NCBI GenBank assembly: GCA_023392595.1
Contig: JAEVYU010000046.1
Span: forward strand, 124,001-188,000
Direction of reading: 5' to 3'
DNA length: 64,000 bases
Source: Bacillota bacterium
GTDB taxonomy: Bacteria > Bacillota > UBA4882 > UBA8346
The position numbers and the translations under genes were made by a program. Within the stretch, counting starts at the first letter, position 1. Every line of letters begins with the position of its first letter. Below are positions 45,458 to 54,941 of the stretch, piece by piece. The notes under the pieces were generated by a model that saw only the letters and a list, made by a program, of their open reading frames with translations, was not told the origin of the DNA and searched no databases.

Positions 45458-46196
45458 CTCTTTTTGGATAATTTTGTTTTAGATAATCCCAAACCACACT
45501 GGGAGACATTTTTAAATCATATTCAAGCCTGGCAAAATCGTTTTCCGTATCGACTTCCGTGCAAAAAGGCGTACGAAAGCCGAGCATACGAGGGCCGTAC
45601 AATAATCCGGATTTGCGGATAAAGACGGGTTTTACAATATCAACGTAACCATCGGGAACAAAGGCTTCCGGAAACTGTTGACGGGGGTTGTTGATTTGAT
45701 CATTGGATAACCCTTCTAAAAGCGCTTTAAAGTACCCGTGTTCATCCTTCTGAAACCATTTCAGGGGAGATTCCGGCGCCGGATGCGCCGAACGCATCGA
45801 TGTTGCTTCGGGATGTTGGATAATCGCCTCAATAGCTGCATCCACAACCTCCGGTTCCCGCAAAGGTGTAGTGGGACGCAGTAAAACCAGATAGTCGGGA
45901 ATAGCTTTTTCGTGGTCCTCAAGCCAATTGATGACGTGAAGCACAAAACTGCAGTCCGGGGAATTATCCTGCGCCCATCTGGCGGGTCGTAAAAAAGGGA
46001 CTTCTGCCCCATATTCTCTGGTGATTTCGGCAATCTTTTCCGAATCGGTTGATACTAAAACCCGTTCAATATACTTTGTCAAGCGGGCTACGCCAACCGA
46101 AAAGGCAATTAGCGGAAAACCTCCTAAAAGCCGGATATTTTTTCCGGGCACTCCTTTCGAGCCACTGCGCGCAGGTACTATGGCCATCACCATCAT
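45435..46196 (-). CDS. Acylneuraminate cytidylyltransferase (NeuA/LegF/PseF type)
   Basis: 253 aa. Activates a nonulosonic acid with CTP to its CMP form. AIVPARSGSKGVPGKNIRLL at about 4-23 is the CTP-binding motif, followed by VLVSTDSEKIAEI and LLRPTTPLREPE (about 104-115). The pairing with a NeuB-like synthase gene in the same operon supports the role. In Bacillus, SpsF is a related cytidylyltransferase of a spore coat glycan locus. Which sugar is activated is not decided by the sequence. Confidence 0.85.
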   Translation of the reverse strand: MMVMAIVPARSGSKGVPGKNIRLLGGFPLIAFSVGVARLTKYIERVLVSTDSEKIAEITREYGAEVPFLRPARWAQDNSPDCSFVLHVINWLEDHEKAIPDYLVLLRPTTPLREPEVVDAAIEAIIQHPEATSMRSAHPAPESPLKWFQKDEHGYFKALLEGLSNDQINNPRQQFPEAFVPDGYVDIVKPVFIRKSGLLYGPRMLGFRTPFCTEVDTENDFARLEYDLKMSPSVVWDYLKQNYPKRDGNHVGI

Positions 46197-46242
46197 GTAA
46201 CATTCATCCTTTGATATTCATAATTTTTACTCTTTTTTTCAT

Positions 46243-47076
46243 CTACTCAGGGAGTTTAGGAATCCGAGGGAGAATCCAATGGAGTTGTTTTTTTAAAATC
46301 GCCACTCCTTCATCATCCCGGTATGCCTGCATAATCAACGGACCATTATAGTCTGTTTGGATCAAAGCCTCAAAAAAACTTTGAAAATCAGTATCACCAG
46401 TACCCAGTTCAACCGAACCACCATTTTTTATCCTGTCCTTAAGATGAACATCGGAAATTCGAGAACCATAGGCTGCTAACTCCTCAATGGGGTTATAACC
46501 TAATGCGGCACTGTTTCCCGTATCATAATTCACTGTGAATATTGATGACTCCAGCATTTCAAGTAATGTTAAAAAATTTTTCGGAGGTAGATCGGTTTCC
46601 AAAGCCAGATGAATCTGGAGTTTTTCAGCAATATCCCGAGCCGGGCCAATGTTTTTACAAAAAAGAGCCATTTGTTGTTCGTCCCGGAAAGCCGCTTGAT
46701 CCACACAAGGAATCACAATATCGGTGATGCCCAATTTGTTAGCTTTGAGTAATAAACGCTGTAATATTTGGGTACTATGATTGGCAATTTTTTGATATTC
46801 GCTGTGGATGGGAGCTGTCATAAAATAATCGCCACAGACTGTTTTTACCAGAACTCCGGTTTTTTCAGAAAGCTTCCGGATCGCATCGGTTCCGGACTGG
46901 GTTAATAGCGGATTTTGTTCGGCATTATTATAATCCAGAATAAACTCGATGAAGGAAAGACCGAATTCACTAACGATTGGAAATTCCTTTTGCCAGTACC
47001 CCACAGGATGTGCTTGATAACGTTTCTGATATTTCGGAAGCAATCTCCCTTGCATTACACCCAGATTTTTAATCAT
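46243..47076 (-). CDS. TIM-barrel sugar-phosphate isomerase/epimerase-like protein
   Basis: 277 aa of the AP-endonuclease-2 fold. GVMQGRLLPKYQKRYQAHP at the start, ETDLPPKNFLTLLE near 160, FTVNYDTGNSAALG near 182 and SDVHLKDR near 208 provide the metal-binding Glu/Asp/His set. Overlaps the methyltransferase gene by 8 bp. Members of this fold isomerise or epimerise keto sugars and inositols; the substrate here is probably an intermediate of the locus. Confidence 0.75.
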   Translation of the reverse strand: MIKNLGVMQGRLLPKYQKRYQAHPVGYWQKEFPIVSEFGLSFIEFILDYNNAEQNPLLTQSGTDAIRKLSEKTGVLVKTVCGDYFMTAPIHSEYQKIANHSTQILQRLLLKANKLGITDIVIPCVDQAAFRDEQQMALFCKNIGPARDIAEKLQIHLALETDLPPKNFLTLLEMLESSIFTVNYDTGNSAALGYNPIEELAAYGSRISDVHLKDRIKNGGSVELGTGDTDFQSFFEALIQTDYNGPLIMQAYRDDEGVAILKKQLHWILPRIPKLPE

Positions 47077-47923
47077 AATCCGCCCCTAAGTATGCCAAGA
47101 GAGTATCACAGCGACCTATCAGGCCCAGTTGCTTTTCGTAAGCATCTTCAAGTTCTCGGCTATTGAGAAAATTCCACCGGGCATGCCCTCCGGGCTTGCC
47201 GTTAGCAAGCCAATAAAGATGGTTTGATAACGGATACCGTTGGATTTGTTGAATCGAATTGATTTTGAGTCCAGCCTTTTTGGCAAGTTTTGCAAGAGTA
47301 TCGCTGTTAAATAAGAATAAATGACAACTCCAATAAGTAAAATTGGCAAAAGAACTATTTTTATAAAGAGTTAAAAGGGCATCCTCGGCGTTGGGCGTTT
47401 CCACAATGATGCACCCACCCGGAATTAATTTCGCCTTAAGTTGTTGCAATACTTTAAGCGGATCCGGCAAATGTTCCAATACATGAAAAAGAGTGACGAT
47501 ATCAAATAATTCCGGGATTTCTTCCAAATTGGAATATACCTTTAATTTTTTGGAAATAAAATAAGGCATCAACCTTTCTTCGAGTTCCATTCCGATTGCT
47601 TTGGCTGTCACTTGACCGGCTCTTTCTAAAAATCCACCGTTGCCGCATCCGAAATCTAAAATGGTTTTGTTAGTAATGAATGGTTGTAGCGTTTTGAAAC
47701 GCCTCTGATCGTCTTTATCTGTTTCCCGGGCCCAGTTTTGGATACTTGAATCCTTGCCGTCCATTTGCGAGTTTTCATAAAAGCCCGAACCGATATGATC
47801 GAAAGAGGATAGGAATACCAATCCACAAGAATCGCATTCCAAAATATCAAGGTCCTGCTTATCCCTTACCTTCCCCGGTCTCTTCATCAATGATTTTCCG
47901 CCGCAAAGATAACAGGCATTCAT
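47069..47923 (-). CDS. Class I SAM methyltransferase with zinc-ribbon start
   Basis: 284 aa. N-terminal two CxxC pairs (CYLCGGKS, CDSCGLVF) form a small zinc ribbon, then SAM motif LDFGCGNGGFLERAG (about 91-105), LFHVLEHLPDPLKVL and IVETPNAEDALLT. This is the architecture of the C-methyltransferases of deoxysugar and glycan pathways (Methyltransf_13/TylC3-like zinc domain). Lies between the NeuB-like synthase and the TIM-barrel gene. Confidence 0.8.
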   Translation of the reverse strand: MNACYLCGGKSLMKRPGKVRDKQDLDILECDSCGLVFLSSFDHIGSGFYENSQMDGKDSSIQNWARETDKDDQRRFKTLQPFITNKTILDFGCGNGGFLERAGQVTAKAIGMELEERLMPYFISKKLKVYSNLEEIPELFDIVTLFHVLEHLPDPLKVLQQLKAKLIPGGCIIVETPNAEDALLTLYKNSSFANFTYWSCHLFLFNSDTLAKLAKKAGLKINSIQQIQRYPLSNHLYWLANGKPGGHARWNFLNSRELEDAYEKQLGLIGRCDTLLAYLGADYD

Positions 47924-47938
47924 AGTTTCATTCTCTTT

Positions 47939-48778
47939 CTAATATTTAATATAATGCGCCCGTAACTTTTTACTTATCGGTACTTCTTTCTCTGTAATCG
48001 TGATAGAACCATCACCCATTGCCTGCTCGATTTTTCGGATCCCTCCGACCAAAACTCTTAATCCGTTAGGCTCCAAAGAAGCAGCCTGATCGGAACCGTA
48101 CATGGCCCGATCCAAAGTGATATGCCTTTCCAAAGAAGTAATCCCCAATGCGGCCGCTGCGTATGAAACGGCTAAGCCAACTTCATGCCCGCTGTATCCC
48201 ACGTTGCAGTGAAAGATTTCTCGTAAAGTGAGTATTCGATTTAAATTGGCATCTTCATCTTCCATGGGATAAGTAGAAACACAATGCATCAATTCAAAAG
48301 GACAGTTTGCACGAGTAAAGATCTCTACTGCTTTTTCGATGTCTTTTCGCTGGCTCATTCCAGTCGAAATAAAGGTGTGTTTGCCTTCGGAGGCCACTTC
48401 TTTTAATAACGGTTCAAAAAGAAGCATGGCTGAAGCAATTTTATTGTATTTACTGCTGAATTGCCGTAAAAATTGTTGGCTTTCCAAATCCCAGGCTGAA
48501 GCGAACCATTCGATATCTAGATTCCTGCAATATTGATTGATTTCTTCATACACAGAGAAACCGAATTCCAAGCCTTCTTTTTGAGCCCGCTGCGTATGCC
48601 CCCATGGACTTTCCCGGGGCGAATCCAGAAAGTCCTTGCTATAAACCTTTTCAAGGCTTCGTTTTTGAAATTTGACCGCGTTACAACCGGCTTCCTTGGC
48701 GATTGCGATTAGCTTTTTGGCAATATTCATATCGCCATTATGATTAATTCCTATTTCCGCGGTGATAAAAATTGACAT
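47939..48778 (-). CDS. N-acetylneuraminate synthase-family protein lacking the SAF domain
   Basis: 279 aa from ATG 48778 (MSIFITAEIGINHNGD) with AAGGAGAG 7 nt upstream; the frame to 48919 overlaps the upstream phosphatase and is not used. IGINHNGDMNIAKKLI, NAVKFQK, CVSTYPMEDED, VGYSGHEVGLAVSYAA and ERHITLDRAMYGSDQAAS are the NeuB barrel motifs. The enzyme condenses a 6-carbon sugar with phosphoenolpyruvate. It stops at KLRAHYIKY, where normal 340-350 aa members continue with an antifreeze-like SAF domain that covers the neighbouring subunit's active site. No SAF gene follows. Confidence 0.85.
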   Translation of the reverse strand: MSIFITAEIGINHNGDMNIAKKLIAIAKEAGCNAVKFQKRSLEKVYSKDFLDSPRESPWGHTQRAQKEGLEFGFSVYEEINQYCRNLDIEWFASAWDLESQQFLRQFSSKYNKIASAMLLFEPLLKEVASEGKHTFISTGMSQRKDIEKAVEIFTRANCPFELMHCVSTYPMEDEDANLNRILTLREIFHCNVGYSGHEVGLAVSYAAAALGITSLERHITLDRAMYGSDQAASLEPNGLRVLVGGIRKIEQAMGDGSITITEKEVPISKKLRAHYIKY

Positions 48779-48789
48779 AAAATCTCTCC

Positions 48790-49320
48790 TTAATATTGAA
48801 TCAAGTTTTCCGCCAACTCCCGGACCACTCCCTCTCCCCCTTTTTTGGAAATGATATATTTGGCAATGCGCTTGATTTCTGGATGAGCATCTTTGGGAGC
48901 TACCGGAAAGCCAATACATTTCATGACTTCATAATCATTGAGATCATTGCCGGCATACATCACATTTTGGAGGTTGATTTTATTTTCTTCGCAGTATTTA
49001 ATTAAAGTTTGCTTTTTATTTTCTTCTCCTTGAATCACAGGTAAATTTAACTTTCGGGCCCGGGAGGCAACAACCGGATTGGTCTCAGTTGATAAAATCA
49101 GCATCGGAACATGCTTAGAATTTAACAGTTGAATCCCTAAACCATCAGCACGTGTACAATTTACAAATTCTTTGCCTTCTTCGCTGACCATGACTTTATT
49201 ATCAGTGAAAATTCCATCGAAATCCAAAACAATCAGGGCAATATCCTTCAATGGTATTTTGGGTTTTGTTAAAAAGTTGAATAACTCCATTTGAGTCCAT
49301 TTTTTGCGAATTTTAATCAT
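48790..49320 (-). CDS. KdsC-type HAD phosphatase
   Basis: 176 aa. LDFDGIFTDNKV (DxDG catalytic loop, about 31-42), LSTE, KKQTLIKYCEENKI and MYAGNDLNDYEVMKCIG (metal-binding Asp). Family removes phosphate from Kdo-8-P or from 9-phosphorylated nonulosonic acids. It starts the operon and precedes the NeuB-like synthase by 11 bp. If the synthase makes a 9-phosphate, this would be the dephosphorylating step; otherwise it may be a Kdo-type remnant of the pathway. Confidence 0.82.
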   Translation of the reverse strand: MIKIRKKWTQMELFNFLTKPKIPLKDIALIVLDFDGIFTDNKVMVSEEGKEFVNCTRADGLGIQLLNSKHVPMLILSTETNPVVASRARKLNLPVIQGEENKKQTLIKYCEENKINLQNVMYAGNDLNDYEVMKCIGFPVAPKDAHPEIKRIAKYIISKKGGEGVVRELAENLIQY

Positions 49321-49559
49321 CCTACTTAAAATCGCTTATCTGTTTTTTCTTATCTTATTTTATGAGGATTAAAAATTATCGTGTTTATGATAGAGGCATA
49401 AAAGTATAAATTCACTCGCCTTTTAGATTTGCTAAAAAATTTACCAACTCCCAACGTTCTTTCCCTGATAGTAATATGCTCTGATTTCGATTCAAAAATC
49501 CCGGCACGATCCTCATTCAAAATCATAAACTATATTTGAAACTATTACGGAGTGATAAA

Positions 49560-50606
49560 ATGATATCTCATGCAAATTTAGAACGTATTATCCAAGGACG
49601 TAATATTTTGGTCACCGGTGGCACCGGCACTATCGGATCCGCCCTCGTCGAAAAAATATTAACTTATCAGCCTGCGGTTGTGAGAATCTTTAGTCGGGAT
49701 GAAACGAAGCAGCTTGAATTATTGCTGCGTTTGGGAAATCCCGCCAATGTTCGATATCTGATCGGCGATATTCGGGATGCAGCCAGGTTAGGAACTGCCC
49801 TTGATGATATCGATATCGTTTTTCATGCGGCAGCCTTAAAACACCTGCCAGCCTGCGAATTTAACCCTTTCGAAGCGATAAAATCCAATGTGCTTGGTAC
49901 CCAAAATCTAATCGAACAAAGCATCGCCAGTGGCGTTAAATTAGTAATCGGCATCAGTACGGATAAAGTCGTCAATCCCAGCAGTATATTGGGAATTACC
50001 AAACTGTTGGCAGAAAAGTTGTTAATCACTGCCAATTTTATTAAAGGGAAGCATCACACTACTTTTTCTTGTGTTAGATTTGGTAATGTAGCAGGGGCAC
50101 GGGGTTCTGTTATTCCGGTTTTTTTGGATCAATTATCCCGTACCCAAATCCTAACAGTAACCGAGCCCCAGATGACCCGCTTTATCATGTCAACGGATGA
50201 AGCAGTCAATTTGGTTTTAAAAGCAGCTTCTTACGCCAATGGAGGCGAAATCTTTATATTTCTGATGCCTTCGGTAAAAGTAATGGATGTAGCCGAGGTT
50301 ATTGCTCAACGCTATCAAAATATCACCGGGAAAACTGTGAAAATAGAATTCAGTGGTTTGCGGCCAGGGGAAAAACTTCATGAAGAGTTAATTACCGGTG
50401 ATGAACTCGGTAATGTGTATCAATTTGAAGATTTGTTGATTTTGGCCGGTGGATCTGGGCATCTTCCACCAGGAACACCGGTGGATTTATCAAATCCGCC
50501 GATATTGTCTTCCAAGGACCAAACTTCTTTGACGATGAGCGAAGTTTTGAAGCTTATTCAAGCTGTTGACCATTTGAATGTCTTACAATGGGAGGTGTCA
50601 TTTTGA
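49560..50606 (+). CDS. UDP-sugar 4,6-dehydratase (PseB/LegB/CapD family)
   Basis: 348 aa from ATG 49560 with GGAGTG 6 nt upstream. Extended SDR: VTGGTGTIGSALVEK (NAD, about 17-31), YLIGDIRD, HAAALKHLP (the inverting/retaining dehydratase Lys motif), ISTDKVVNP, and FGNVAGARGSVIPVF. Removes water from UDP-GlcNAc to give the 4-keto-6-deoxy sugar that starts legionaminic/pseudaminic synthesis. Overlaps the aminotransferase start by 4 bp. Confidence 0.85.
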   Translation: MISHANLERIIQGRNILVTGGTGTIGSALVEKILTYQPAVVRIFSRDETKQLELLLRLGNPANVRYLIGDIRDAARLGTALDDIDIVFHAAALKHLPACEFNPFEAIKSNVLGTQNLIEQSIASGVKLVIGISTDKVVNPSSILGITKLLAEKLLITANFIKGKHHTTFSCVRFGNVAGARGSVIPVFLDQLSRTQILTVTEPQMTRFIMSTDEAVNLVLKAASYANGGEIFIFLMPSVKVMDVAEVIAQRYQNITGKTVKIEFSGLRPGEKLHEELITGDELGNVYQFEDLLILAGGSGHLPPGTPVDLSNPPILSSKDQTSLTMSEVLKLIQAVDHLNVLQWEVSF

Positions 50607-51757
50607 ACCCTTCAGCCGTAATCCCTTTATCTAGACCCGATATCACGGAACTCGAAATGGAATATGTTCATGAAGCTCTTGGTTCTGATTATTTAAGCGG
50701 CGGACCTATGGGTAAAGAATTTGAAGCTCAATTAGCATCGATAGCCGGAACCAAATATGCAGTGGGAGTCAGTTCTGGAACGGCCGCCCTACATCTTATT
50801 TTATTGGCGCTTGACATTAAACCCGGGGATGAAGTGATTACCACCCCCTACAGTTTTATTGCTTCTGCAAATTGTATTCTTTACGTGGGCGCTACTCCCG
50901 TTTTCTGTGATATTTCACCGGATGATTTTAATATCGATCCGGATTTGATTGAAAGTAAAATATCTCCCCGTACCAAAGCTATTTTGGTCGTTCATGTCTT
51001 TGGTTTTCCAGCACAAATGAATAAAATTTGCGCCATTGCCCAAAAACATAACTTATCGGTTATCGAAGATTCCTGTGAGGCAATTGGAGCGCGGATTAAC
51101 GGACAACCGGTAGGCGGAGGCGGCATTGCCGGAGCATTTGCGTTTTATCCGAATAAACAAATTACCACGGGCGAAGGAGGAGTTGTTGTAACCAACGATA
51201 AAACCGTCGCCATGATGGCCCGCTGCCTCGCCAATCAAGGCCGTGAAACCGGCGATCACTGGTTAAACCATAAACATCTCGGTTATAACTACCGACTTGA
51301 TGAACTCTCTGCCGCATTGGGTGTTGCACAATTAAAACGGCTGCAGGAAATTTTAGCATCCAGGGCTAGAGTGGCACAGTGGTACGAAAATGAACTACAA
51401 AGTGAGATTTTCCTTTCGACACCCGGTTCCCGAATTATGAAGAATAGTGTTATAAGTTGGTTTGTTTATGTAGTGAGATTTGGTGATTCCAGCATCCGGG
51501 AGATTGCTATGGGGTATTTAGCGGAAGCGGGCATTGAAACCCGGCCGTATTTTCCAGCTATTCATTTACAGCCGTTATACCAAAAAAAACTGGGCTATGC
51601 GTTAGGTTCTTTTCCAGTCACAGAATCTGTGGCTTCAACCACCTTAGCGTTGCCTTTTTATACCAAGATTTCCAAAGATCAAGTACACGAGGTCTGTAAA
51701 CAGCTTAAAAACATCTTGCGGTTACCAGAAATTACATCCAAGTTTGATAACGGATAG
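50603..51757 (+). CDS. DegT/DnrJ/EryC1/StrS aminotransferase, copy 1
   Basis: 384 aa. Start is TTG 50603, overlapping the dehydratase stop as TTGA with GGGAGGTG upstream; ATG 50588 precedes the SD and is unlikely. VSSGTAALHLILLALDIKPGD, EDSCEAIGA and FAFYPNKQITTGEGG (PLP Lys) are canonical, and the substrate loop HLGYNYRLDELSAALG follows. Aminates the 4-keto sugar made by the previous enzyme. SpsC of B. subtilis is a family member. Confidence 0.87.
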   Translation: MNPSAVIPLSRPDITELEMEYVHEALGSDYLSGGPMGKEFEAQLASIAGTKYAVGVSSGTAALHLILLALDIKPGDEVITTPYSFIASANCILYVGATPVFCDISPDDFNIDPDLIESKISPRTKAILVVHVFGFPAQMNKICAIAQKHNLSVIEDSCEAIGARINGQPVGGGGIAGAFAFYPNKQITTGEGGVVVTNDKTVAMMARCLANQGRETGDHWLNHKHLGYNYRLDELSAALGVAQLKRLQEILASRARVAQWYENELQSEIFLSTPGSRIMKNSVISWFVYVVRFGDSSIREIAMGYLAEAGIETRPYFPAIHLQPLYQKKLGYALGSFPVTESVASTTLALPFYTKISKDQVHEVCKQLKNILRLPEITSKFDNG

Positions 51758-51796
51758 AAAAACTTTAATCATGGAAAGGGAAAGGAGTTACTCCTG

Positions 51797-52921
51797 ATGA
51801 CAATCCCGGTTCTTAAGCCTTCCATTACCGATGAAGAAATACAGGCCGTTGCAGATACAATGCGTTCCGGATGGCTTGGTCTAGGCCCAAAAACGGCTGA
51901 ATTTGAAGATAAATTTGCCCAATATGTGAAAGCCAAATTTTGTGTTGCCCTCAATTCTTGCACCGCTGCTTTACATCTGGTTATGGCTACCCTTAACCTG
52001 CAGCCCGGCGATGAGGTTATTGTCACCCCTATGACTTTCATTTCAACGGTTCATTCCATATCATATTGTGGAGCGACGCCCGTATTTGCCGATATCTTAC
52101 CGGACACTCTCAATATTGATCCGGGCGATGTAGCAAAAAAAATTGTCCCCAAAACCCGCGCAATCATTGGTGTTGATATAGCCGGTCATCCTTGTGATTT
52201 AGATGAATTGATGGCGATTGCATCTGAAAATGGCCTACTCTTTGTTGAAGATGCCGCACATTCTTGTGGAGCAACATATAAGGATAAACCGATAGGCAGT
52301 ATCGCCCCATTTACCTGTTTTAGTTTTCATGCAGTAAAAAATCTCACTTGTGGAGAAGGAGGAGCCATAACCGGTCAAGATGAGTGGTATCAAAAGTGGT
52401 TTAACGAAATGCGCTGGTTGGGAATATCCAAAGATACCTGGAAGCGTTCTGAAACCGACAATGGATATCAATGGAAATATTGGGTCGAAGAGCTAGGTTT
52501 CAAGTACCATATGAGTGATATTGCGGCTGCTATCGGTGTGGTCCAATTGAAACGGCTCAGCCAATTAAATCAAATTCGGCAATATATTGTTAGCGAATAT
52601 GATCGGGCATTCCATGATATTGATTGGTTGACCTTGCCCCAAGAACGTCCTTATGTGAAGTCGTCTTGGCATCTTTATCAAATTAAGTTGCCCGACGAAA
52701 CTTCTCGGGATCGGATGATTCATCATTTATTAAATGAGGGAATTACTCCCGGCGTGCATTATTTGCCGGCTCATTTACACCCATATTATCGCCAATTCAA
52801 ATCGATTTGTCCGGTGGCTTCCGAAATTTGGAAACGCATTCTTTCTCTTCCAATCTTTCCTGATTTAAGCCATCACGAGCAAGAAAAAATCATTGACGCT
52901 GTTCTAAAATTTAAACCTTAA
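51797..52921 (+). CDS. DegT/DnrJ/EryC1/StrS aminotransferase, copy 2
   Basis: 374 aa. LNSCTAALHLVMATLNLQPGD, EDAAHSCGATYKDKP and FSFHAVKNLTCGEGG (PLP Lys) with YHMSDIAAAIGVVQLKRL. About as far from copy 1 as two family members usually are, so it is not a recent duplicate and probably acts on a different keto-sugar. GGAAAGG box upstream. Follows copy 1 on the same strand after 39 bp. Confidence 0.87.
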   Translation: MTIPVLKPSITDEEIQAVADTMRSGWLGLGPKTAEFEDKFAQYVKAKFCVALNSCTAALHLVMATLNLQPGDEVIVTPMTFISTVHSISYCGATPVFADILPDTLNIDPGDVAKKIVPKTRAIIGVDIAGHPCDLDELMAIASENGLLFVEDAAHSCGATYKDKPIGSIAPFTCFSFHAVKNLTCGEGGAITGQDEWYQKWFNEMRWLGISKDTWKRSETDNGYQWKYWVEELGFKYHMSDIAAAIGVVQLKRLSQLNQIRQYIVSEYDRAFHDIDWLTLPQERPYVKSSWHLYQIKLPDETSRDRMIHHLLNEGITPGVHYLPAHLHPYYRQFKSICPVASEIWKRILSLPIFPDLSHHEQEKIIDAVLKFKP

Positions 52922-52991
52922 ACCTTCCAAAAGGATGGTTCCTTTGAGTTCATTAACACGGTATTGAGTATAAACTAACGCATGGTGATTC

Positions 52992-54140
52992 TTATGACCT
53001 GAGTGACTGAAATGTGAAACACTTGTTTAATAATTCATCATCGATAGTTAGATTCGATAGTGTATCGGCTACCACTTTGCAAGCCCCAGGATGGTATGGA
53101 TTATACAAATTCGGATCTAATTTTTTTTGGAAGCAATTTGACAATGCCAGGCGAATCTCCGATTCTTCTCCGTCAATATCGATCACATTTCCCGCCCGTA
53201 CTCTGCCCTGCTGGCGGCGACCGATATTAATTACGGGAAGCCTAAAATAGGGAGCTTCAATAATTCCGCTGCTGGAATTGCCGATCATTACAGACGCCTG
53301 CGCCAAAATTCCTAAATAGAGACGCCGGGGAACATGGGAAATCCGGTGGATATCCGGATTATTTCGATATTCATGGATTGCCTCCAGAATAAAATCATGA
53401 CCGGCATCGGCATTGGGTGAAAATAACAAACATTGTAACTTAGCTTCCAAAAGGACTTTTAATACATTTCGTAGTTGGCGCGCCGACCTTTCCTGTTCTT
53501 CCAATACGGGATGGAAAATAACCAGCACAAACTTTTCACTTAAAGAAATATCTAGGTATTTCTCAATTTCAGATCGGCTCACATCAAAACCTTCTTCAGC
53601 ATCATCCAAACCGGGGACTCCGATTCGGATAATCCGCCAAGCTTCTTCACCGGAGGCAAGTATGCACTCCGCTGCCTCATCGGTCACGGGAAAATGGATG
53701 TGAGCCAGTTTAGTGATGGCATGACGCAATGATCCATCGATGGATCCTGATAGCTCCCCGCCATGAAGGTGAGCGGTTATAATGCGCATATGGGCCCCGG
53801 CAATCGCTCCTGCCAGCATTTCGCCCCGATCCCCTAACACCAGTAGAAAATCCGGTTCAATTTTTTCCAATGCCTGGGTTATTCCGAGCAATCCCAGGGC
53901 CAATGATTTAGCCATGGCTGCTTTGGTATCGCTTCTGATCAGCATATCGACTTTGGCTCCAATTTGAAAGCCATCAGTCTCGATATCATGAATTGTCCGC
54001 CCAAATTCCCCTGCTAAATGCATCCCTGTGACAATTAATTGCAGGGATAGATTTTCACGGCAATTAATTTCCCTTAAAACCGGTCGGTAAATTCCATAAT
54101 CCGCCCTGGTCCCGGTTATAACGGCTATTTTTCGAACCAT
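52992..54140 (-). CDS. Hydrolysing UDP-N-acetylglucosamine 2-epimerase (NeuC/LegG type)
   Basis: 382 aa GT-B-like fold. AVITGTRADYGIYRPVL at the start, DFLLVLGDRGEMLAGAIAG near 94-112, HLHGGELSGSIDGSLRHAI near 122 and the C-terminal GNSSSGIIEAPYFRLPVINIG. Converts UDP-GlcNAc-type sugars to the 2-epimer and releases UDP, the step before NeuB. AAAGGAGGAAAAA site before the ATG. Opposite strand to the dehydratase/aminotransferase pair. Confidence 0.88.
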   Translation of the reverse strand: MVRKIAVITGTRADYGIYRPVLREINCRENLSLQLIVTGMHLAGEFGRTIHDIETDGFQIGAKVDMLIRSDTKAAMAKSLALGLLGITQALEKIEPDFLLVLGDRGEMLAGAIAGAHMRIITAHLHGGELSGSIDGSLRHAITKLAHIHFPVTDEAAECILASGEEAWRIIRIGVPGLDDAEEGFDVSRSEIEKYLDISLSEKFVLVIFHPVLEEQERSARQLRNVLKVLLEAKLQCLLFSPNADAGHDFILEAIHEYRNNPDIHRISHVPRRLYLGILAQASVMIGNSSSGIIEAPYFRLPVINIGRRQQGRVRAGNVIDIDGEESEIRLALSNCFQKKLDPNLYNPYHPGACKVVADTLSNLTIDDELLNKCFTFQSLRS

Positions 54141-54209
54141 TTTTCCTCCTTTGTCGCCTTAAGTTTATTCAATAAGATGATGATAAAATTGAACAATCTT
54201 GTAATCATG

Positions 54210-54842
54210 TCACTTCTTGCGATGAATTTCCCGGGCCGGCGTACCGACAGAAGTAATGTCATCGGACACATCCGATATCACTGTGCTCCCCGCCCCGATA
54301 ATTACCCGATTGCCAATATGAATTCCCGGGATAACGTTGGCGCCGATTCCAATGAAAGTATAACAACCAATTTCGATTTCACCGGCCAAATTAACTCCCG
54401 GACCGATATGGACATGGTCAGCCAGCAGACAATCGTGATCAATATTGGCGCCGGTATTGACGATGCAATCGGCGCCGATAACCACTGCGGGACCGATAAA
54501 AGCATGACCGCAAATTACTGTTCCCGGGCCGATGACCGCACTGGAACTTATCGTGGCGCTTGGGTGAATTAAAACCGGAAGGGCTAATCCGGTTTTGATC
54601 AATTGTGAGAAGAAGCCTTTCCGGACTTGGTTGTCACCAATAGCAACCACTGCCTGTTCCAACCGGAAATTCCTCCAGGAATGGATCAAATCATTTTCCG
54701 AGCCAATGATCGGCAGTTCTGAATATTGGTTGGTTGAAAATTTCCGATCAAAAACGCCACCGATTTCAAACCCTTTAACGGCCGTTAATAAATCGAATAC
54801 TACCTTACCGTGTCCCCCCGCCCCTAAAATTCCGATTCGCAT
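54210..54842 (-). CDS. NeuD/PglD-type sugar N- or O-acetyltransferase
   Basis: 210 aa. N-terminal Rossmann-like GILGAGGHGKVVFDLL (about 4-19) followed by left-handed beta-helix hexapeptide repeats (VIGPGTVICGHAFIGPAVVI, HIGPGVNLAGEIEIGCYTF). The PglD relatives acetylate the 4-amino group of UDP-sugars (LegH step); NeuD itself O-acetylates sialic acid. Follows NeuC-like by 69 bp in the same direction. Confidence 0.85.
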   Translation of the reverse strand: MRIGILGAGGHGKVVFDLLTAVKGFEIGGVFDRKFSTNQYSELPIIGSENDLIHSWRNFRLEQAVVAIGDNQVRKGFFSQLIKTGLALPVLIHPSATISSSAVIGPGTVICGHAFIGPAVVIGADCIVNTGANIDHDCLLADHVHIGPGVNLAGEIEIGCYTFIGIGANVIPGIHIGNRVIIGAGSTVISDVSDDITSVGTPAREIHRKK

Positions 54843-54941
54843 GTATTCCCCTTCTTTAACGGCATGGAGTCTAAAATCATGATTCCGTTAATATTCTTTA
54901 ACAGGATTCATCAATAATATTTATTCCGGAAGGAGGAAAAA

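Noticed and set aside
48779..48919. Longer NeuB-like start at 48919
   Set aside because: It overlaps the phosphatase gene by over 120 bp, while a strong ribosome site precedes ATG 48778.
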